Source: Burkholderia singularis
GTDB taxonomy: Bacteria > Pseudomonadota > Gammaproteobacteria > Burkholderiales > Burkholderiaceae
Assembly (NCBI RefSeq): GCF_900176645.1
Contig: NZ_FXAN01000039.1
Span: forward strand, 1-64,000
Length of the DNA: 64,000 nt
Direction: 5' to 3'
This document shows positions 53,911 through 62,760 of the stretch, in pieces. The stretch's first letter is position 1. Each line of letters opens with the position of its first letter. Both the position numbers and the translations under genes were made by a program. The notes below the pieces were generated by a model, which had not been told where the DNA came from, made no database searches, and saw only the letters and a list, made by a program, of their open reading frames with translations.

Positions 53911-54768
53911 TTGAGCACCGCCCTTCTCTTCCATCCGACCCCCGATACCGTATACGGCTTTCCGAACGCCCGCCGTGTCGCACGCGTCGCGTCCGGGTAT
54001 CAAACGATCGAGGTTTGGGAAACGGCGCAGCTGGGTCTGCTTTTTACGCTCGACGGACAGCCGATGACCTCGGTGGGCGACGAATTCGTCTATCACGAGT
54101 GCATGACGCATCCGGCCGCGCTCGCGCATCCGTCGCCCCGAAAGGCGCTCGTGCTCGGCGGCGGCGACGGCGGCGCGGCGCGCCAGTTGCTCAAGCACCG
54201 GTGCATCGAGCGGATCGTCGTCGCCGAACTCGACCCGGCCGTCGTCGACATGGCGCGCCGCTATCTCGCCGACGTCCATCAAGGCGCGCTCGACGATCCG
54301 CGCGTCGAACTCGTGATCGGCGACGCCGCGCATTACGTCGATCACGCGTGCGAGCATTTCGATCTCGCCGTGTTCGACCTGACGCCGCCCGATTCGCCCG
54401 CCGCCGGCCTCTACACCGCCGAGTTCTATACGCGCCTGAAGCGCATCTTGACGCCGCGCGGCGCCGTATCGCTGCACCTGGGCTCGCCGCTTTTTCACCC
54501 GCCGCGCATCGCTGCGCTGCTCGCGGGCTTGCGCGCGAGCTTCGCGGTGGTGACGCCGCTTTGCGCGCACGTGCCGCTGTACGGCTCGCCGTGGCTGATG
54601 GCGATCGCCAGCGACGCGCTCGACGCGGCGTCGCTGTTTTCGCACGATATCGACGAACGGCTTGCGCAGCGGCGCATCGACGGCCTGCGCTTCTACGACG
54701 CGAAATTACATCCGGCGCTTTTTACACTGCCGCGTTCGCTGCGCGATACACTCGGCATGCATCGCTGA
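53911..54768 (+). CDS. speE: spermidine synthase-like protein (TTG start)
   Basis: 285-residue aminopropyltransferase-fold protein. SAM-type nucleotide motif ALVLGGGDGGAARQLLKH (near 82), acidic loop VVAELDPAVVDMARRYL and active-site region HFDLAVFDLTPPDSPAAGLYTAEFY. In classical SpeE this last motif reads D-x-T-D-P-x-G-P, so it is atypical here and the exact substrate is less certain. No ATG gives a full-length domain. The TTG at 53911 fits, with -10 TATAAT at 53873-53878 and almost no leader. Confidence 0.82.
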   Translation: MSTALLFHPTPDTVYGFPNARRVARVASGYQTIEVWETAQLGLLFTLDGQPMTSVGDEFVYHECMTHPAALAHPSPRKALVLGGGDGGAARQLLKHRCIERIVVAELDPAVVDMARRYLADVHQGALDDPRVELVIGDAAHYVDHACEHFDLAVFDLTPPDSPAAGLYTAEFYTRLKRILTPRGAVSLHLGSPLFHPPRIAALLAGLRASFAVVTPLCAHVPLYGSPWLMAIASDALDAASLFSHDIDERLAQRRIDGLRFYDAKLHPALFTLPRSLRDTLGMHR

Positions 54769-54827
54769 ACCTGCGTGCGGGGCCGAACGTCGGCCAACCG
54801 CACGCATTTTCCCGCAGGAGACTTTGT

Positions 54828-55244
54828 ATGACCGACCCACGGCCGGCTGACGTGCCATGGCTGACCCCTTATCTGACGGTGCGCGACGCCCGGGCGTCGA
54901 TCCAGTTCTTTAGCGCCGCATTCGGCTTCAAACAGCGCGAATTGGTCGACGAAGACGGTGCGATCATGCATGTCGAGATGTCGTATCACGGCCAGTTGAT
55001 CGTGATGTTCGCGCCTCAAGGCGCGTTCGGCTCGACGGCCCGCACGCCGAGAAGCGCGGGGGCGACCGCGCCGCAGTCGTTCTATCTGTATGTCGATGAT
55101 GTCGACGAGACCTATCGCCGGGCGCTCGACGCCGGCGCGAAATCGCTGAGCGAGCCGCAGGATCAATTCTGGGGCGACCGCTTCGCGCAGATCGAGGATC
55201 TCGACGGCTATCGCTGGTCGCTCGCGCGGCGGATCGGCGCATGA
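54828..55244 (+). CDS. VOC/glyoxalase-fold protein
   Basis: 138-residue vicinal-oxygen-chelate protein: LTPYLTVRDARASIQFFSAAFGFKQRELVDEDGAIMHVEM, then FYLYVDDVDETYRRALDAGAKSLSEPQDQFWGDRFAQIEDLDGYRWSLA. It resembles PhnB-like and bleomycin-resistance-like glyoxalase family members; the reaction cannot be assigned. A GCAGGAG ribosome site precedes the ATG. Its stop codon overlaps the rsmE start (ATGA), so the two are coupled. Confidence 0.85.
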   Translation: MTDPRPADVPWLTPYLTVRDARASIQFFSAAFGFKQRELVDEDGAIMHVEMSYHGQLIVMFAPQGAFGSTARTPRSAGATAPQSFYLYVDDVDETYRRALDAGAKSLSEPQDQFWGDRFAQIEDLDGYRWSLARRIGA

Positions 55245-56011
55245 GCGGCGGCGGCGCCACGACCGCGGCGGTGCCCCGCTTCTTCGTCGATGCGGTGTTG
55301 CGCACCGATGCCACGCTGCCGCTGCCCGCCGAGGTCGCGCGCCACGCCCTGGTGCTCCGGCTGCAGCCAGGCGACGCGCTGGTGTTGTTCGACGGCACGG
55401 GCGGCCAGTATCGCGCGCAGCTCGTGGAGATCGACAAGCGCGGCGCGCTCGCGCGGATCGGCGCGTTCGAAGCCGCGGACGCGGAGCCGCCTTACCGTGT
55501 CACGCTCGCGCAGGGCATCGCCGGCGGTGACAAGATGGATTGGGCGATCGAAAAGGCGGTCGAGCTGGGCGTCGCGGCGATCGTGCCGCTGACGACCGCG
55601 CGCGGGGTCGTCAAACTCTCGGGCGAGCGTGCGGACAAGCGCGTGTCGCACTGGCGCGGCGTCGTGCGCGCGTCGTGCGAACAGTGCGGCCGCAATCGCG
55701 TGCCCGACGTCGCGCCGGTATGCGGCTTCGATGTGTGGCTTAATGCACTGCCTGCCGCGCCGGCCGATGGCGAGCGGCGCTTGCTGCTGTCGCCGCGCGC
55801 GAGCGTGCCGTTTGCATCGCTGCCCGACACGCCGCCCGCGGGCGAAGTCACGTTGCTGATCGGCCCGGAAGGCGGGCTGTCGCCCGACGAGGAACAGGCT
55901 GCGCGCGCGCGAGGCTTCGCCGCACTGTCGCTCGGTCCACGCGTGTTGCGCACCGAGACGGCTGGCGCGGCAGTACTGGCCGCGCTCGCCGCGCGCTGGG
56001 GCGGCTGGTGA
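55241..56011 (+). CDS. rsmE: 16S rRNA (uracil-1498-N3)-methyltransferase
   Basis: SPOUT-class rRNA methyltransferase. The 256-residue protein shows FVDAVLRTDATLPLPAEVARHALVLRLQPGD (PUA-like N-terminus), GDKMDWAIEKAVELGVAAIVPLTTARGVV, and the knot segments LLIGPEGGLSPDEE and LGPRVLRTETAG. It starts inside the stop codon of the VOC gene. Confidence 0.95.
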   Translation: MSGGGATTAAVPRFFVDAVLRTDATLPLPAEVARHALVLRLQPGDALVLFDGTGGQYRAQLVEIDKRGALARIGAFEAADAEPPYRVTLAQGIAGGDKMDWAIEKAVELGVAAIVPLTTARGVVKLSGERADKRVSHWRGVVRASCEQCGRNRVPDVAPVCGFDVWLNALPAAPADGERRLLLSPRASVPFASLPDTPPAGEVTLLIGPEGGLSPDEEQAARARGFAALSLGPRVLRTETAGAAVLAALAARWGGW

Positions 56012-56514
56012 CGCACGGCCGCCGGCTGCCGCCGCGTCGGACGGCTTTGGACAGCACCTCGCGGCGGGCACGACTGCCGGCGAACGCGCTATTTCGTTGA
56101 GGTGCGCGATTTTCGCTGCGCCATCGTTGACGAAGACGTCGAATAGACGTTGACCGTTTGCTGCCGCAAGCGTGGCGCGGCGTATGCCGCCGCACCAAGC
56201 CTGCCGGTGCGTGCTGCGGCGGATCGAGTACACCAAAGCGTGCGCCGCCCGACCGCGCGGCGCACAAAATGGACGAAGAGCATCGAAAAACGGCCTTTCG
56301 TCGGCGAATCGAATCGTCTCCGCGGCAAAAAGCAAAGTGCCATGCGAACCGAGCCTCATCTCCCCGAAAAACGGCATACGATGAAGAACCGTTGCGGGGA
56401 AAACGCGGAAAAATGCAGGAAAACTCGCACATGCGCCGCCCGCGTGCCGGTATCGCCGCACACGCAAAAAACCCGCGCAAAGGCGGGTTTTCCGGCGGAT
56501 CGTGCGGTGCGGAA
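56012..56514. other. 503-bp gap, lower GC, with a minus-strand terminator at its right end
   Basis: No convincing gene. Base composition is lower than in the flanking genes and small open frames occur on both strands without ribosome sites or family similarity. It may contain decayed sequence. The only clear element is the terminator at 56466-56491. Confidence 0.4.
56466..56491 (-). terminator. Terminator of the ribonuclease-barstar operon
   Basis: AAAACCCGC (56468-56476) pairs with GCGGGTTTT (56483-56491) around a 6-nt loop, with a continuous T-run on the minus-strand 3' side (56471-56466). It lies 24 bp after the barstar stop codon. Confidence 0.85.
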
Positions 56515-57078
56515 TTACGCGAACGAGTAGAACACGCGGAACGCGACCCGGCGCTCCGCCCAGAACTCCGCCGCTTCGCGAAACACGTCGAGTAGCGTTT
56601 CTCGCCCTTCCTTGTCGAATTTGTGCGCGATCGGTAGCGCTTCGAGCACGATCACGAACCCCGGCTGTGAGCCGGCCTTGTGGACGAGATCCGTCAGACA
56701 GTCATACAGCGCGTCATAGTTCTTGCCGAAATGCTTGGGAAACAAGAACGAGGTTGCGATCGTCTCCAGCACTTCCTGCTTCGATTGGGCATTTCCGCAA
56801 TACGCATACAGGAAATGCTGGCCGAGCTGATTCGCTTCGTCAGCAAGATCCTGCACACGGAATGCGCGGATCGACTGCACGAGATTCGGTCGCACGGTCG
56901 CAAAAAGGCTCATAGGCTCCTCGATGGATGAAAGCCCGGGGCTGGCCGCGCCGTCAGGCGCATGGCCCGCGTGCGCCGCCATGCGCAGTTGCATGACACG
57001 CTGAAACAGGTTGCCGTCGCCAGCCGCGAACAGATCCGCCGCAGCCGACATATCGCGCGCGTAGATGTTGTCGCTCAT
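56515..57078 (-). CDS. barstar family ribonuclease inhibitor with N-terminal extension
   Basis: The C-terminal 90 residues carry the barstar fold signature LYAYCGNAQSKQEVLETIATSFLFPKHFGKNYDALYDCLTDL, which includes the inhibitory helix and acidic residues that plug the RNase active site. The start at 57078 gives 187 residues. An internal ATG at 56913 with GAGGAG just upstream would give a 132-residue form closer to plain barstar. The extra 55 residues (MSDNIYARDMSAAADLF...) match nothing I know. It begins 17 bp after the RNase gene in the same operon, as a cytoplasmic antidote. Confidence 0.85.
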   Translation of the reverse strand: MSDNIYARDMSAAADLFAAGDGNLFQRVMQLRMAAHAGHAPDGAASPGLSSIEEPMSLFATVRPNLVQSIRAFRVQDLADEANQLGQHFLYAYCGNAQSKQEVLETIATSFLFPKHFGKNYDALYDCLTDLVHKAGSQPGFVIVLEALPIAHKFDKEGRETLLDVFREAAEFWAERRVAFRVFYSFA

Positions 57079-57094
57079 GCCGCTCATCCCGAAG

Positions 57095-57526
57095 TCAATC
57101 AACGATACGTTTGAAACTGTTGTAGTGGTCGTCGGTGTAATAACAATTGTCGACACGCCGCAACGGGCCGCCGCAAACGATGCGGCGCGCGCCACGATTG
57201 CGCGCCCTCGGCGTTGGCACCGTGTATTCGTGGTAATAGCCACGCCGCATCTTCGGCAGCGCGCGTTCGTAATTGCCGAACACCACGCCGTCTTTCTCAT
57301 ACGGATAGGGGCCGCCCGCGGCGATCAGACTCAGCGTGGCCGTTGCTTCACGCGGCAACTGGGACGCGGGGATCGTATCGACCTGCGCTGCCGCCCCGTT
57401 GAGGGGAGCGGCTTCCCGTGCGTATGCGGCGGAAACCAGACTGCCCGGCATGACGCCGACATTGCCTATCGCGGCGATCGCGAAGACGGACGCGAGCGCG
57501 CCGTTGCGGAGCCACTTGCGTGCCAT
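57095..57526 (-). CDS. secreted guanyl-specific ribonuclease (RNase Sa/N1/T1 family)
   Basis: 143-residue protein with signal peptide (MARKWLRNGALASVFAIAAIGNVGV..., cleavage near residue 35). The mature part aligns closely with Streptomyces RNase Sa: LPREATATLSLIAAGGPYPYEKDGVVF, catalytic Glu in YYHEYTVPTP, Arg residues in RNRGARRI and catalytic His in TDDHYNSF. Two cysteines (IVCGG, DNCYY) could form a disulfide in the periplasm or outside. It guanyl-specifically cleaves RNA. The next gene encodes its likely inhibitor. Confidence 0.9.
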   Translation of the reverse strand: MARKWLRNGALASVFAIAAIGNVGVMPGSLVSAAYAREAAPLNGAAAQVDTIPASQLPREATATLSLIAAGGPYPYEKDGVVFGNYERALPKMRRGYYHEYTVPTPRARNRGARRIVCGGPLRRVDNCYYTDDHYNSFKRIVD

Positions 57527-57578
57527 AAACGAAGGTTCCCGCTGTTAAATCAATAAGTTGACGACCAAGAAAGGCGTA

Positions 57579-57607
57579 AGCGTAGCGCTAATGCCAACCG
57601 GAATCAA
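57579..57607 (-). promoter_or_regulatory. possible promoter of the ribonuclease-barstar operon
   Basis: -35-like TTGATT (57607-57602), 17-bp spacer and -10-like TACGCT (57584-57579) on the minus strand, about 45 bp upstream of the ribonuclease start codon after allowing for the transcript start. Moderate match only. Confidence 0.5.
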
Positions 57608-57702
57608 TGCCAGTCAGGAAATTGAAAGGCGAAAACAGCAGCTGACGACAAAATTTTTATCTCAATTAAGATAAAAATCTCTCGCATAGGGTAATATTAG
57701 CG

Positions 57703-57840
57703 CAGCGACGTCCACTGCGGCGGGTTCTGCCTCCTCGCCGTCCCTTGCGGCCCAAGGGGGGCGTTGTCTATTAGGGAAGGCTTCTCTCTGCTGCCATGCC
57801 CGACGGCGCGCCTGCGACAGGCGCGCCGTTTTTTTATCCG
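57703..57840 (+). ncRNA. candidate structured small RNA with CCUCCU loop
   Basis: This plus-strand unit lies in a gap where both flanking genes are on the minus strand. It ends in a strong terminator: ACGGCGCGCCTG/CAGGCGCGCCGT with seven T (about 57809-57840). Upstream the sequence folds into GCGACG/CGTTGT closing a junction with hairpins GGCG...CGCC, whose loop exposes TTCTGCCTCCT, and CCCTTG/CAAGGG. A -10-like TAATAT lies at 57692-57697, but its -35 is poor. No plausible open frame. Not a tRNA, and I do not recognise a 6S RNA. Confidence 0.55.
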
Positions 57841-57883
57841 CGCCTATTCGCGCACAAAAACACCCAATTGCCGCCAATAGGCG

Positions 57884-60187
57884 TCAACGCGCCGCATTCA
57901 CGTCCGCCACCAGCAATGCCGTCATGTTGACGATGCGCCGCACGGTAGCTGACTCGGTCAGCACATGCACCGGCTTCGCCGCGCCCAGCAAGATCGGTCC
58001 GATCGCGATATTGTTGCCCGCCGCGGTTTTCAGCAGGTTGTACGCGATGTTCGCCGCATCGATATTCGGCATCACCAGCAGGTTCGCTTCCCCCTCGAGC
58101 GTCGACTCGGGCAGGATTTCCTTGCGCAGCGCCGCATCGAGCGCGACGTCGCCGTGCATCTCGCCATCGACATGCAGATCGGGCGCACGTTCTTGCAAGA
58201 TCGCCAGCGTATCGCGCATCTTCTGCGCAGAAGGCGCATTGCTCGTGCCGAAATTCGAGTGCGACAGCAACGCCACCTTCGGCTCGATGCCGAAGCGCCG
58301 CACCTCTTCGGCCGCCATGATGGTGATTTCAGCCAATTGCTCCGGGGTCGGATCGACGTTGACGTGCGTATCGACGAGGAAAATCTGCCGGCCGGGCAGC
58401 ACGAGCGCGTTCATCGCGCCGTAGACGCTGCAGCCGTCGCGCTTGCCGATCACCTGGTCGATGAAGTGCAAATGGCGGTGCGTCGTGCTGATCGTTCCGC
58501 AGATCATTCCGTCGGCTTCGCCCTTGTTCACCAGCATCGAGCCGATCAGCGTCGTGCGGCGGCGCATCTCGACGCGCGCCAGCTGCTCGCTGATGCCCTT
58601 GCGCGCCATCATCTTGTAATAGGTCTGCCAGAAGTCCCGATAACGCTCGTCGTGCTCGGTGTTGACGACCGTGAAATCGACGCCCGGCGTGAGGCGCAGC
58701 CCGTAGCGCTGAATCCGGTGCTCGATCACGGCCGGACGGCCAATCAAAACCGGCTTCGCGAGATTTTCGTCGACGACGATCTGCACCGCGCGCAGCACGC
58801 GCTCTTCCTCGCCCTCCGCGAACACCACCCGCTTTCTCTCTGCGGGCGCGCTGCGCGCGAGCTGGAACACGGGCTTCATCGTCGTGCCGCTGTGATAGAC
58901 GAACTGCTGCAAATGAACCTTGTATGCGTCCATGTCCTCGATCGGACGCGTCGCAACGCCGCCGTCCATCGCCGCCTGCGCGACCGCGGGCGCGATCGTC
59001 ACGATGAGGCGCGGATCGAACGGCTTCGGGATCAGGTATTCAGGCCCGAACGACAGGTCCTGGATACCGTAGGCAGTCGCGACAATATCGCTCTGCTCGT
59101 GCTGCGCGAGCGCGGCGATCGCGTTGACCGCGGCGATCTCCATCTCGCGCGTGATCGTCGTCGCGCCGACGTCGAGCGCGCCGCGAAAGATGAACGGGAA
59201 GCACAGCACGTTGTTGACCTGGTTCGGATAATCGGTGCGCCCCGTCGCGAGCACCGCGTCCGGACGCACTTCGAGCGCGACTTCCGGCAGGATTTCGGGC
59301 GTCGGGTTCGCGAGCGCGAGAATCAGCGGCCGTTCGGCCATCCCCTTGACCATCTCGGGCTTCAGCACGCCGCCCGCCGACAGCCCGAGGAAGATGTCCG
59401 CGCCGCCGATCACGTCCGTCAGCGTGCGCGCGTCGGTTTCGCGGGCGAAACGCTCCTTGTCCGGGTCCATCAGCTCCGTGCGTCCCTTATAAACGACGCC
59501 GGCGAGATCGGTGACGGTGATGTTCTCCAGCGGCAAACCCAGATCGACGAGCAAATCCAGACACGCGAGCGCGGCGGCGCCCGCGCCCGACGCGACCAGT
59601 TTCACGTTCTTGATGTGCTTGCCGACGACCTTCAGTCCGTTCGTGACCGCCGCCGCGACGACGATCGCGGTGCCGTGCTGATCGTCGTGGAATACCGGAA
59701 TCTTCATCCGCTTGCGGCATTCGCGCTCGACGATGAAGCAATCCGGCGCCTTGATGTCCTCGAGGTTGATCCCGCCGAAGGTGGGCTCGAGCGCGGCGAT
59801 CACGTCGACGAGCTTGTGCGGGTCGGACTCGTTGAGTTCGATGTCGAATACGTCGATACCCGCGAATTTCTTGAACAGGACGGCCTTGCCCTCCATCACC
59901 GGCTTCGACGCGAGCGGGCCGATGTTGCCGAGGCCGAGTACCGCGGTGCCGTTCGTCACGACGCCGACGAGATTGCTGCGCGCGGTGAAGCGCGCGGCGT
60001 TCAGCGGATTCTCGACGATCTCCTCACACGCGAACGCGACGCCTGGCGAGTAAGCAAGCGCGAGATCGCGCTGGTTGATCATCTGCTTGGTCGGCGCGAT
60101 CGCCACTTTGCCGGGCGTGGGAAATTCGTGGTAGTCGAGGGCGGCTTCGCGAAGCTTGGCTTTGGGCGAGGAGGACGTGGTGGACAT
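57884..60187 (-). CDS. maeB: NADP-dependent malic enzyme, fused to phosphotransacetylase-like domain
   Basis: 767-residue MaeB-type enzyme that oxidatively decarboxylates malate to pyruvate with NADPH. The malic domain (about 15-420) shows [49 protein letters not shown] and ALANPTPEI. The C-terminal half (about 430-760, [17 protein letters not shown]) is phosphate acetyltransferase-like and in this family is usually regulatory. The ATG at 60187 ([23 protein letters not shown]) fits; the frame runs open 109 codons further upstream without similarity. Divergent from thiL. Confidence 0.96.
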   Translation of the reverse strand: MSTTSSSPKAKLREAALDYHEFPTPGKVAIAPTKQMINQRDLALAYSPGVAFACEEIVENPLNAARFTARSNLVGVVTNGTAVLGLGNIGPLASKPVMEGKAVLFKKFAGIDVFDIELNESDPHKLVDVIAALEPTFGGINLEDIKAPDCFIVERECRKRMKIPVFHDDQHGTAIVVAAAVTNGLKVVGKHIKNVKLVASGAGAAALACLDLLVDLGLPLENITVTDLAGVVYKGRTELMDPDKERFARETDARTLTDVIGGADIFLGLSAGGVLKPEMVKGMAERPLILALANPTPEILPEVALEVRPDAVLATGRTDYPNQVNNVLCFPFIFRGALDVGATTITREMEIAAVNAIAALAQHEQSDIVATAYGIQDLSFGPEYLIPKPFDPRLIVTIAPAVAQAAMDGGVATRPIEDMDAYKVHLQQFVYHSGTTMKPVFQLARSAPAERKRVVFAEGEEERVLRAVQIVVDENLAKPVLIGRPAVIEHRIQRYGLRLTPGVDFTVVNTEHDERYRDFWQTYYKMMARKGISEQLARVEMRRRTTLIGSMLVNKGEADGMICGTISTTHRHLHFIDQVIGKRDGCSVYGAMNALVLPGRQIFLVDTHVNVDPTPEQLAEITIMAAEEVRRFGIEPKVALLSHSNFGTSNAPSAQKMRDTLAILQERAPDLHVDGEMHGDVALDAALRKEILPESTLEGEANLLVMPNIDAANIAYNLLKTAAGNNIAIGPILLGAAKPVHVLTESATVRRIVNMTALLVADVNAAR

Positions 60188-60372
60188 GAGTCTTAGCGGG
60201 ATCAGCGGATTAGAATATCTGTTCGGCACAATTGTATCGCCAATCCCGCGCGCGAATTTGACGATTAAGGTTCGACAGTCACGACCGAAATGCGACGAAT
60301 CCGCTGCGATCGCGGCGGATGCCGGCCCGAACCATCCTACAATGTGCGTCATCGCAACACTTGAACGCCCCC

Positions 60373-61374
60373 GTGCCCACCTCTTCTCTGTCGGAATTCT
60401 CGCTGATCGATCGCTTCTTCGCGCGCCGCGCGCAACGGCCGCGCACGCGCGCGGCACTCGGCATCGGTGACGATTGCGCGCTGCTCGCGCCGCAACCCGG
60501 CAAGATGCTGGCAATTTCGACGGATATGCTGGTCGAAGGGCGGCATTTCTTCGCCGATGTCGCGCCGGACGCGCTCGGGCACAAAACGCTCGCCGTCAAT
60601 TTGTCCGACCTGGCCGCGATGGGCGCGACGCCGCGCGCATTCACGCTCGCCTGCGCGCTGCCGCGCGCCGATGCGGACTGGCTCGACGCATTCTCCAATG
60701 GCCTCTTCGCGCTCGCCGAGCGCCACGGTTGCGAACTCGTCGGCGGCGACACGACGAGCGGGCCGCTCAACCTGTGCGTGACCGTGTTCGGCGACGTCGC
60801 GGCCGGCGACGCGCTGCGCCGGGACGCCGCGCGCGACGGCGACGACGTCTGGGTGTCAGGCGTGCTCGGCGACGCGCGCGCCGGCCTTGGCGTGATCCGC
60901 GGCGAATGGCAGGCCGGCGCGCGCGAGGCCGCCGTGTTCCGCGCGGCACTCGAGCGTCCCGAGCCGCGCGTCGCGCTCGGCGTTGCGCTCGCGGGCATCG
61001 CGCACGCGGCGTTGGACGTATCCGATGGGCTCGCGGGCGATCTCGCGCACATCCTGCGGCGCTCGAACGTGCATGCCGATATCGACGTCGATGCGGTGCC
61101 GCACTCGGCCGCGCTCGCGACGCTGCCCGCCGACGTGCGGCGGCGCTGCATGCTCGAAGGCGGTGACGACTACGAGCTGTGCTTCACCGCCGCGCGCAGC
61201 GCGCGCACCGCGATCGAGGCAGCCGGCGCGCGCGCCGGCGTCCGCGTCACGCGGATCGGTACAATACGCGCATTGTCCGCGCCGGCGCACGCGCCCGCCA
61301 TCACATGGCGTGACGCATCGGGCGCGGCGCTTCCGCTCACGTTGCACGGTTTCGATCATTTCGATGCAAATTGA
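60373..61374 (+). CDS. thiL: thiamine-monophosphate kinase (GTG start)
   Basis: Makes thiamine pyrophosphate from thiamine phosphate, the cofactor of Tkt in this window. The 333-residue PurM-fold kinase starts VPTSSLSEFSLIDRFFARR and has the metal/ATP motifs GIGDDCALLAP, AVNLSDLAAMGATPRAFTL, GGDTTSGPL and DVSDGLAGDLAHIL. The GTG at 60373 is chosen because the family N-terminus begins there, and a -10-like TACAAT (60338-60343) lies close before it. The 3' end overlaps pgpA by 11 bp. Confidence 0.93.
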   Translation: MPTSSLSEFSLIDRFFARRAQRPRTRAALGIGDDCALLAPQPGKMLAISTDMLVEGRHFFADVAPDALGHKTLAVNLSDLAAMGATPRAFTLACALPRADADWLDAFSNGLFALAERHGCELVGGDTTSGPLNLCVTVFGDVAAGDALRRDAARDGDDVWVSGVLGDARAGLGVIRGEWQAGAREAAVFRAALERPEPRVALGVALAGIAHAALDVSDGLAGDLAHILRRSNVHADIDVDAVPHSAALATLPADVRRRCMLEGGDDYELCFTAARSARTAIEAAGARAGVRVTRIGTIRALSAPAHAPAITWRDASGAALPLTLHGFDHFDAN

Positions 61375-61945
61375 CCCGACGCCCCGCCCGGCCGATAACG
61401 CCGGCGAGTCCGCCCGCCCGGCTAGCGCGCCCGCGCCGCAAGACGCGCAGAAAACCGCGCGCCGCCGCGCTACCGTGCGTTTCATGTTCTCGCACCCGGT
61501 TCATATCGTGTCGCTCGGCTTCGGCAGCGGCCTCGCGCCGTTCATGCCGGGCACGTTCGGCACGCTGTTCGGCTGGCTGTCGTTCGTCGCGTTGAACCGC
61601 TATCTGACCGTGCCCGAATGGTGGGCGCTGATCGTCGCCGGCTTCTTCGCCGGCATCTGGCTCACGGGCTTCACCGCGAAGAAAATGGGCATCGCCGATC
61701 CCGGCCCCGCCGTCTGGGACGAAATCGTCGCGATCTGGCTCGTGATGCTGTTCGTCACGCCGGCCACGTTCGTCGAGCAGCTTTGGGCGTTCGTCGTGTT
61801 CCGCTTCTTCGATATGGTCAAGCCGCCGCCGATCCGCTACTTCGACCGCAATCTGAAAGGCGGCTTCGGCATCATGTTCGACGACCTGATCGCCGCGGTG
61901 ATGACGCTGCTCGTGATCGCGCTGTGGCGCTCGTTTTTCCCGTAA
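61364..61945 (+). CDS. pgpA: phosphatidylglycerophosphatase A
   Basis: Inner-membrane phosphatase that makes phosphatidylglycerol. The 193-residue protein has an Ala/Pro-rich N-terminal extension of about 45 residues before the conserved [19 protein letters not shown], then [17 protein letters not shown] (catalytic acids) and [17 protein letters not shown]. It overlaps the end of thiL, the common thiL-pgpA coupling. Confidence 0.95.
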   Translation: MQIDPTPRPADNAGESARPASAPAPQDAQKTARRRATVRFMFSHPVHIVSLGFGSGLAPFMPGTFGTLFGWLSFVALNRYLTVPEWWALIVAGFFAGIWLTGFTAKKMGIADPGPAVWDEIVAIWLVMLFVTPATFVEQLWAFVVFRFFDMVKPPPIRYFDRNLKGGFGIMFDDLIAAVMTLLVIALWRSFFP

Positions 61946-61991
61946 TGCCGCGCGCGGCTCAGTTCCCCGCGGCTCGCCCGGATTTCTTGCC

Positions 61992-62492
61992 ATGCCAACC
62001 GATTCCGCCGTCCATCAACTCGCGATCAGCGCCGGCGACAAGCTGCGCGATGCCCATTTGACGCTCGCCACCGCCGAATCCTGCACGGGCGGGATGATCG
62101 CGGCCGCGATCACCGATATCGCCGGCAGCAGCGGTTGGTTCGAGCGCGGCTTCGTCACGTATTCGAACCTTGCGAAGGTCGAGATGATCGGCGTGCCCGC
62201 CGATCTGATCGACAAGCACGGTGCGGTGAGCGAGCCCGTCGCGCGCGCGATGGTCGAAGGGGCACTGCGCAACAGCCGCGCGCAGGTGGCATTGTCCGTC
62301 ACCGGCATCGCGGGGCCCGGAGGCGGCTCCGAGTTGAAACCCGTCGGCACGGTATCGTTCGGCTGGAGCAACCGGCTGCACACGTCGGTTCAAACGTGCG
62401 TGTTCGCCGGCGATCGTGAGCAGATTCGCACGCAAGCGGCCGCGCACGCGCTGCGCGGCCTGATCAAGCTGATCGACGAGCAGGAGCGCTGA
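61992..62492 (+). CDS. pncC: nicotinamide-nucleotide amidohydrolase (CinA C-terminal family)
   Basis: 166-residue stand-alone CinA-C domain that deamidates NMN to NaMN in pyridine nucleotide salvage. Family signatures are [36 protein letters not shown] and [23 protein letters not shown]. It follows pgpA by 46 bp, so thiL-pgpA-pncC form an operon. Confidence 0.94.
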   Translation: MPTDSAVHQLAISAGDKLRDAHLTLATAESCTGGMIAAAITDIAGSSGWFERGFVTYSNLAKVEMIGVPADLIDKHGAVSEPVARAMVEGALRNSRAQVALSVTGIAGPGGGSELKPVGTVSFGWSNRLHTSVQTCVFAGDREQIRTQAAAHALRGLIKLIDEQER

Positions 62493-62501
62493 GCGAGTTG
62501 C

Positions 62502-62529
62502 GGTTCGTGGTTCGTGGTTCGCGGTTCGT
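62502..62529 (+). repeat. heptanucleotide tandem repeat (GGTTCGT)4
   Basis: Four copies in direct succession (third copy ends C instead of T), just after the pncC stop codon. A likely variable-number repeat. Confidence 0.8.
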
Positions 62530-62710
62530 GGCTTCGAACGTATTGCTTGGCTGGAATACCCCAAGCGCGATCACGAACCGGTAGCGGCTCGCGAGCCACA
62601 GGCCGCCGCGCGGACTCACCGCCGGGCAAACCGCGCTTGCGCGACGCGCGCGGCCGATTCGTCCCAGCCACACGCAGCCTTCATTCCTCGGCGGGCCGTT
62701 CTCGCCACCG

Positions 62711-62746
62711 GGCCTTGGAGGCGCACGCACCGCCGCCTCCAAGGCC
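62711..62746. terminator. hairpin between convergent pncC and pyrF
   Basis: GGCCTTGGAGGCG (62711-62723) is fully complementary to CGCCTCCAAGGCC (62734-62746), loop 10 nt. It has no T-tract on either strand, so its action as a terminator is uncertain. It lies 14 bp beyond the pyrF stop codon. Confidence 0.5.
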
Positions 62747-62760
62747 GCTGTCGAACGCGC

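Noticed and set aside
57660-57840. 6S RNA or a riboswitch in the maeB-ribonuclease gap
   Set aside because: The length is short for 6S RNA, the closing-stem layout does not fit, and the orientation places no gene downstream of it for a riboswitch to control.
57965-60196. 743-codon plus-strand open frame opposite maeB
   Set aside because: Complementary-strand shadow of the malic enzyme gene. It has no conserved motifs and begins without start signals.
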